Source: Hemibagrus wyckioides (lineage: Eukaryota > Chordata > Actinopteri > Siluriformes > Bagridae). From it: a stretch of DNA of 64,000 nucleotides. This document shows, one piece after another, positions 1 to 64,000 of the stretch (positions are counted from its first letter, which is position 1; each line of letters opens with the position of its first letter). The translations under genes were made by a program, and so were the position numbers. The notes below the pieces were generated by a model, which had not been told where the DNA came from, did no database searches, and was given only the letters and a program-made list of their open reading frames with translations. Where the stretch lies: NCBI RefSeq assembly GCF_019097595.1, contig NC_080731.1, forward strand, positions 11,679,571 through 11,743,570. The letters run 5' to 3'.

Positions 1-1678
1 CATACACACATACTCCCTCCCTCCCTCCCTCCCTCCCTCACTCACTCATTCACTCACTCATTCACTCACTCACTCACTCACTCATTCACTCACTCACTCA
101 CTCACTCATACACACATACTCCTTCCCTCCCTCCCTCACTCATTCACTCACTCATACACACATACTCCCTCCCTCACTCACTCATTCACTCACTCACTCA
201 CTCACTCACTCATTCACTCACTCACTCACTCATACACACATACTCCCTCCCTCACTCACTCACTCACTCACTCACTCATACACACATACTCCCTCACTCA
301 CTCATTCACTAACTCACTCATTCACTCACTCACTCATACACACATACTCCCTCCCTCACTCACTCACTCATTCACTCACACACTCCCTCACTCACTCCCT
401 CACTCACTCATACACACATACTCGCTCACTTGCTCACTCACTCACTCATTCACTCACACACTCCCTCACTCACTCACTAACTCTCTCACTCACTCAATCA
501 CTCATTCACTCACTCACTCACTCATTCACTCACTCATACACACATACTCCCTCACTTGCTCACTCACTCACTTACTAACTCACTCACTCAATCACTCATT
601 CACTCACTCACTCATACACACATACTCACTCACTCACTCACTCATTCACTCACACACTCCCTCACTCACTCACTAACTCTCTCACTCACTCAATCACTCA
701 TTCACTCACTCATTCACTCACACACTCCCTCACTCACTCCCTCACTCACTAACTCTCTCACTCACTCAATCACTCATTCACTCACTCACTCATACACACA
801 TACTCACTCACTCACTCACTCACTCATTCACTCACACACTCCCTCACTCACTCACTAACTCTCTCACTCACTCAATCACTCATTCACTCACTCATTCACT
901 CACACACTCCCTCACTCACTCCCTCACTCACTAACTCTCTCACTCACTCAATCACTCATTCACTCACTCACTCACTCACTCATTCACTCACTCATACACA
1001 CATACTCCTTCACTTGCTCACTCAGTCACTCACTCACTAACTCTTTCACTCACTCATTCACTCACTCATACACACATACTCACTCACTCACTCACTCACT
1101 CATTCACTCACACACTCCCTCACTCACTCACTAACTCTCTCACTCACTCAATCACTCATTCACTCACACACTCCCTCACTCACTCCCTCACTCACTAACT
1201 CTTTCACTCACTCATTCACTCACTCATACACACATACTCACTCACTCACTCACTCACTCACTCATTCACTCACACACTCCCTCACTCACTCACTCACTCA
1301 CTCACTCACTAACTCTCTCACTCACTCAATCACTCATTCACTCACACACTCCCTCACTCACTAACTCTCTCACTCACTCAATCACTCATTCACTCACTCA
1401 CTAACTCTCTCACTCACTCACTCACTCACTCACTCATTCACTCACTCATACACACATACTCCCTCACTTGCTCACTCACTCACTCACTCACTCACTCACT
1501 CACTAACTCTCTCACTCACTCAATCACTCATTCACTCACTCACTCACTCACTCATACACACATACTCGCTCACTCACTCACTCACTCACTCACTCCCTCA
1601 CTCCCTCACTCACTCACTCACTCCCTCACTCACTAACTCTCTCACTCACTCACTCACTCACTCACTCACTCACTCACA
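1..1678. repeat. Large CTCA-based minisatellite array
   Basis: This array is built of CTCA tetramers with regular TTCA, CCTC, CAAT, CTAA and ACACACATACTC variants. The variants recur in order, giving higher-order blocks. For example, the stretch from about 651 to 722 recurs almost unchanged at about 831 to 902. It runs off the left edge, so its full length is unknown. It lies in the kcnt1 intron after the exon at 4691. The long open frame across it (repeating LTHS) is a low-complexity artefact. Confidence 0.95.
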
Positions 1679-63369
<61,691 letters not shown>

Positions 63370-64000
63370 CTGGAAAACAGAGAAAAACGTTAGTTTCTTC
63401 CATAAACACGCTAAACAAACAGTCCATTCAGACATTGTTTTATGAATGAATAACTGACATATATGATGTGAAATCCCAGCAGGTGTCTTCAAGACCTTTT
63501 TTCCCACGTTCACTCAAAGTGTTAAACCAATTTTCGTAGAAGTTACACTGCGTGATGTGTGGTCATTTCCATCTCTGCCTATACAAATGTGAAGCCGGTG
63601 AATCACCAGCAATTACATCCAAGCAGCATCCTGGTATATCTCCTAAGCAGCACCTTCAGATACACTTTAACAGACAGCCTGCCTTTTACATAATCACAGG
63701 TCATTTCTGGAAGCATGTTTAATAGACCGTTTACAGGGAATAGCCAAGAATTACACCTTAAGGCTAAACAGAATGTCTGAGTACTAATTTCCATTGTTAT
63801 TATGTTGTCCTTGTGGCAAAAGGGTTCACTGCAGTAAAGCAGGTCCTCTGTTATATCTAGAATGTTCCCGGCATGTTCTCCTTTGAGTGCCCTCAGGTGT
63901 TTGTATCTATGAGTGTATAGTGTGCAGAGGTGAGGCGTGGGTGCAGGGTGACTTTAATGGCAGAGGTGTAAACAAAAGAGCAATGTGTTGTCGAGGGTGC
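63370..64000. other. Upstream of the Slack-A exons; 5' exon or promoter not found
   Basis: No CpG-rich promoter and no convincing upstream donor in frame was found. The first exon of the Slack-A-type transcript probably lies beyond the right edge. Confidence 0.45.

Noticed and set aside
556..858. Open reading frame of repeating LTHS residues
   Set aside because: It is a product of the CTCA array, whose period happens to avoid stops; low complexity, not a gene.
1..1678. Possible CRISPR-like or regularly spaced repeat array
   Set aside because: There are no unique spacers. The units are variants of one tetramer in an animal genome.

Overview
The window is teleost genomic DNA. The evidence is one vertebrate gene split by GT-AG introns, abundant Tc1/mariner DNA transposons, tRNA-derived SINEs, fish-type LINE 3' ends and very dense microsatellites. 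The SINE types suggest an ostariophysan fish such as a catfish or characin, but that is inference. No prokaryotic features were seen.

Almost the whole window is the 5' two-fifths of one minus-strand gene, kcnt1, which encodes the sodium-activated potassium channel Slack (KNa1.1, SLO2.2). I placed 14 exons by matching reading frame, intron phase and splice sites. Eleven common exons run from 17493 down to 4691. They encode the start of the shared N-terminus, S1 to S6 with the GYG selectivity filter, and the start of the first RCK domain. The rest of the gene lies beyond the left edge.

Two alternative 5' ends are present. A Slick-like (Slack-A type) N-terminus uses exons at 63324-63369 and 62726-62893. 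A Slack-B type first exon at 35346-35494 sits in the only CpG-rich stretch of the window. Both end in phase 2 and join the same exon at 17493.

Layout from left to right: 1-1678 is a CTCA-based minisatellite; 1679-17.5 kb holds the common exons with short introns; 17.5-62.7 kb is a 45 kb first intron, with the Slack-B exon near its middle; 62.7-63.4 kb holds the Slack-A exons. The large intron is full of mobile elements. There are three near-identical 1.25 kb Tc1-like transposons (10.7, 21.2 and 47.3 kb, the first inside a short intron), each broken by its own lesions. Deleted relatives of at least five other Tc1-like families are present, along with foldback MITEs, a Ty3/Gypsy pol remnant, LINE 3' ends and several SINE families.

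No second host gene, tRNA gene, rRNA gene or CRISPR array was found. The points most worth checking are the two-promoter structure of kcnt1, the Tc1 copies with private lesions, the MITE copies sharing one deletion junction, the palindrome at 36.1 kb, and the two repeat families sharing one 3' tail.
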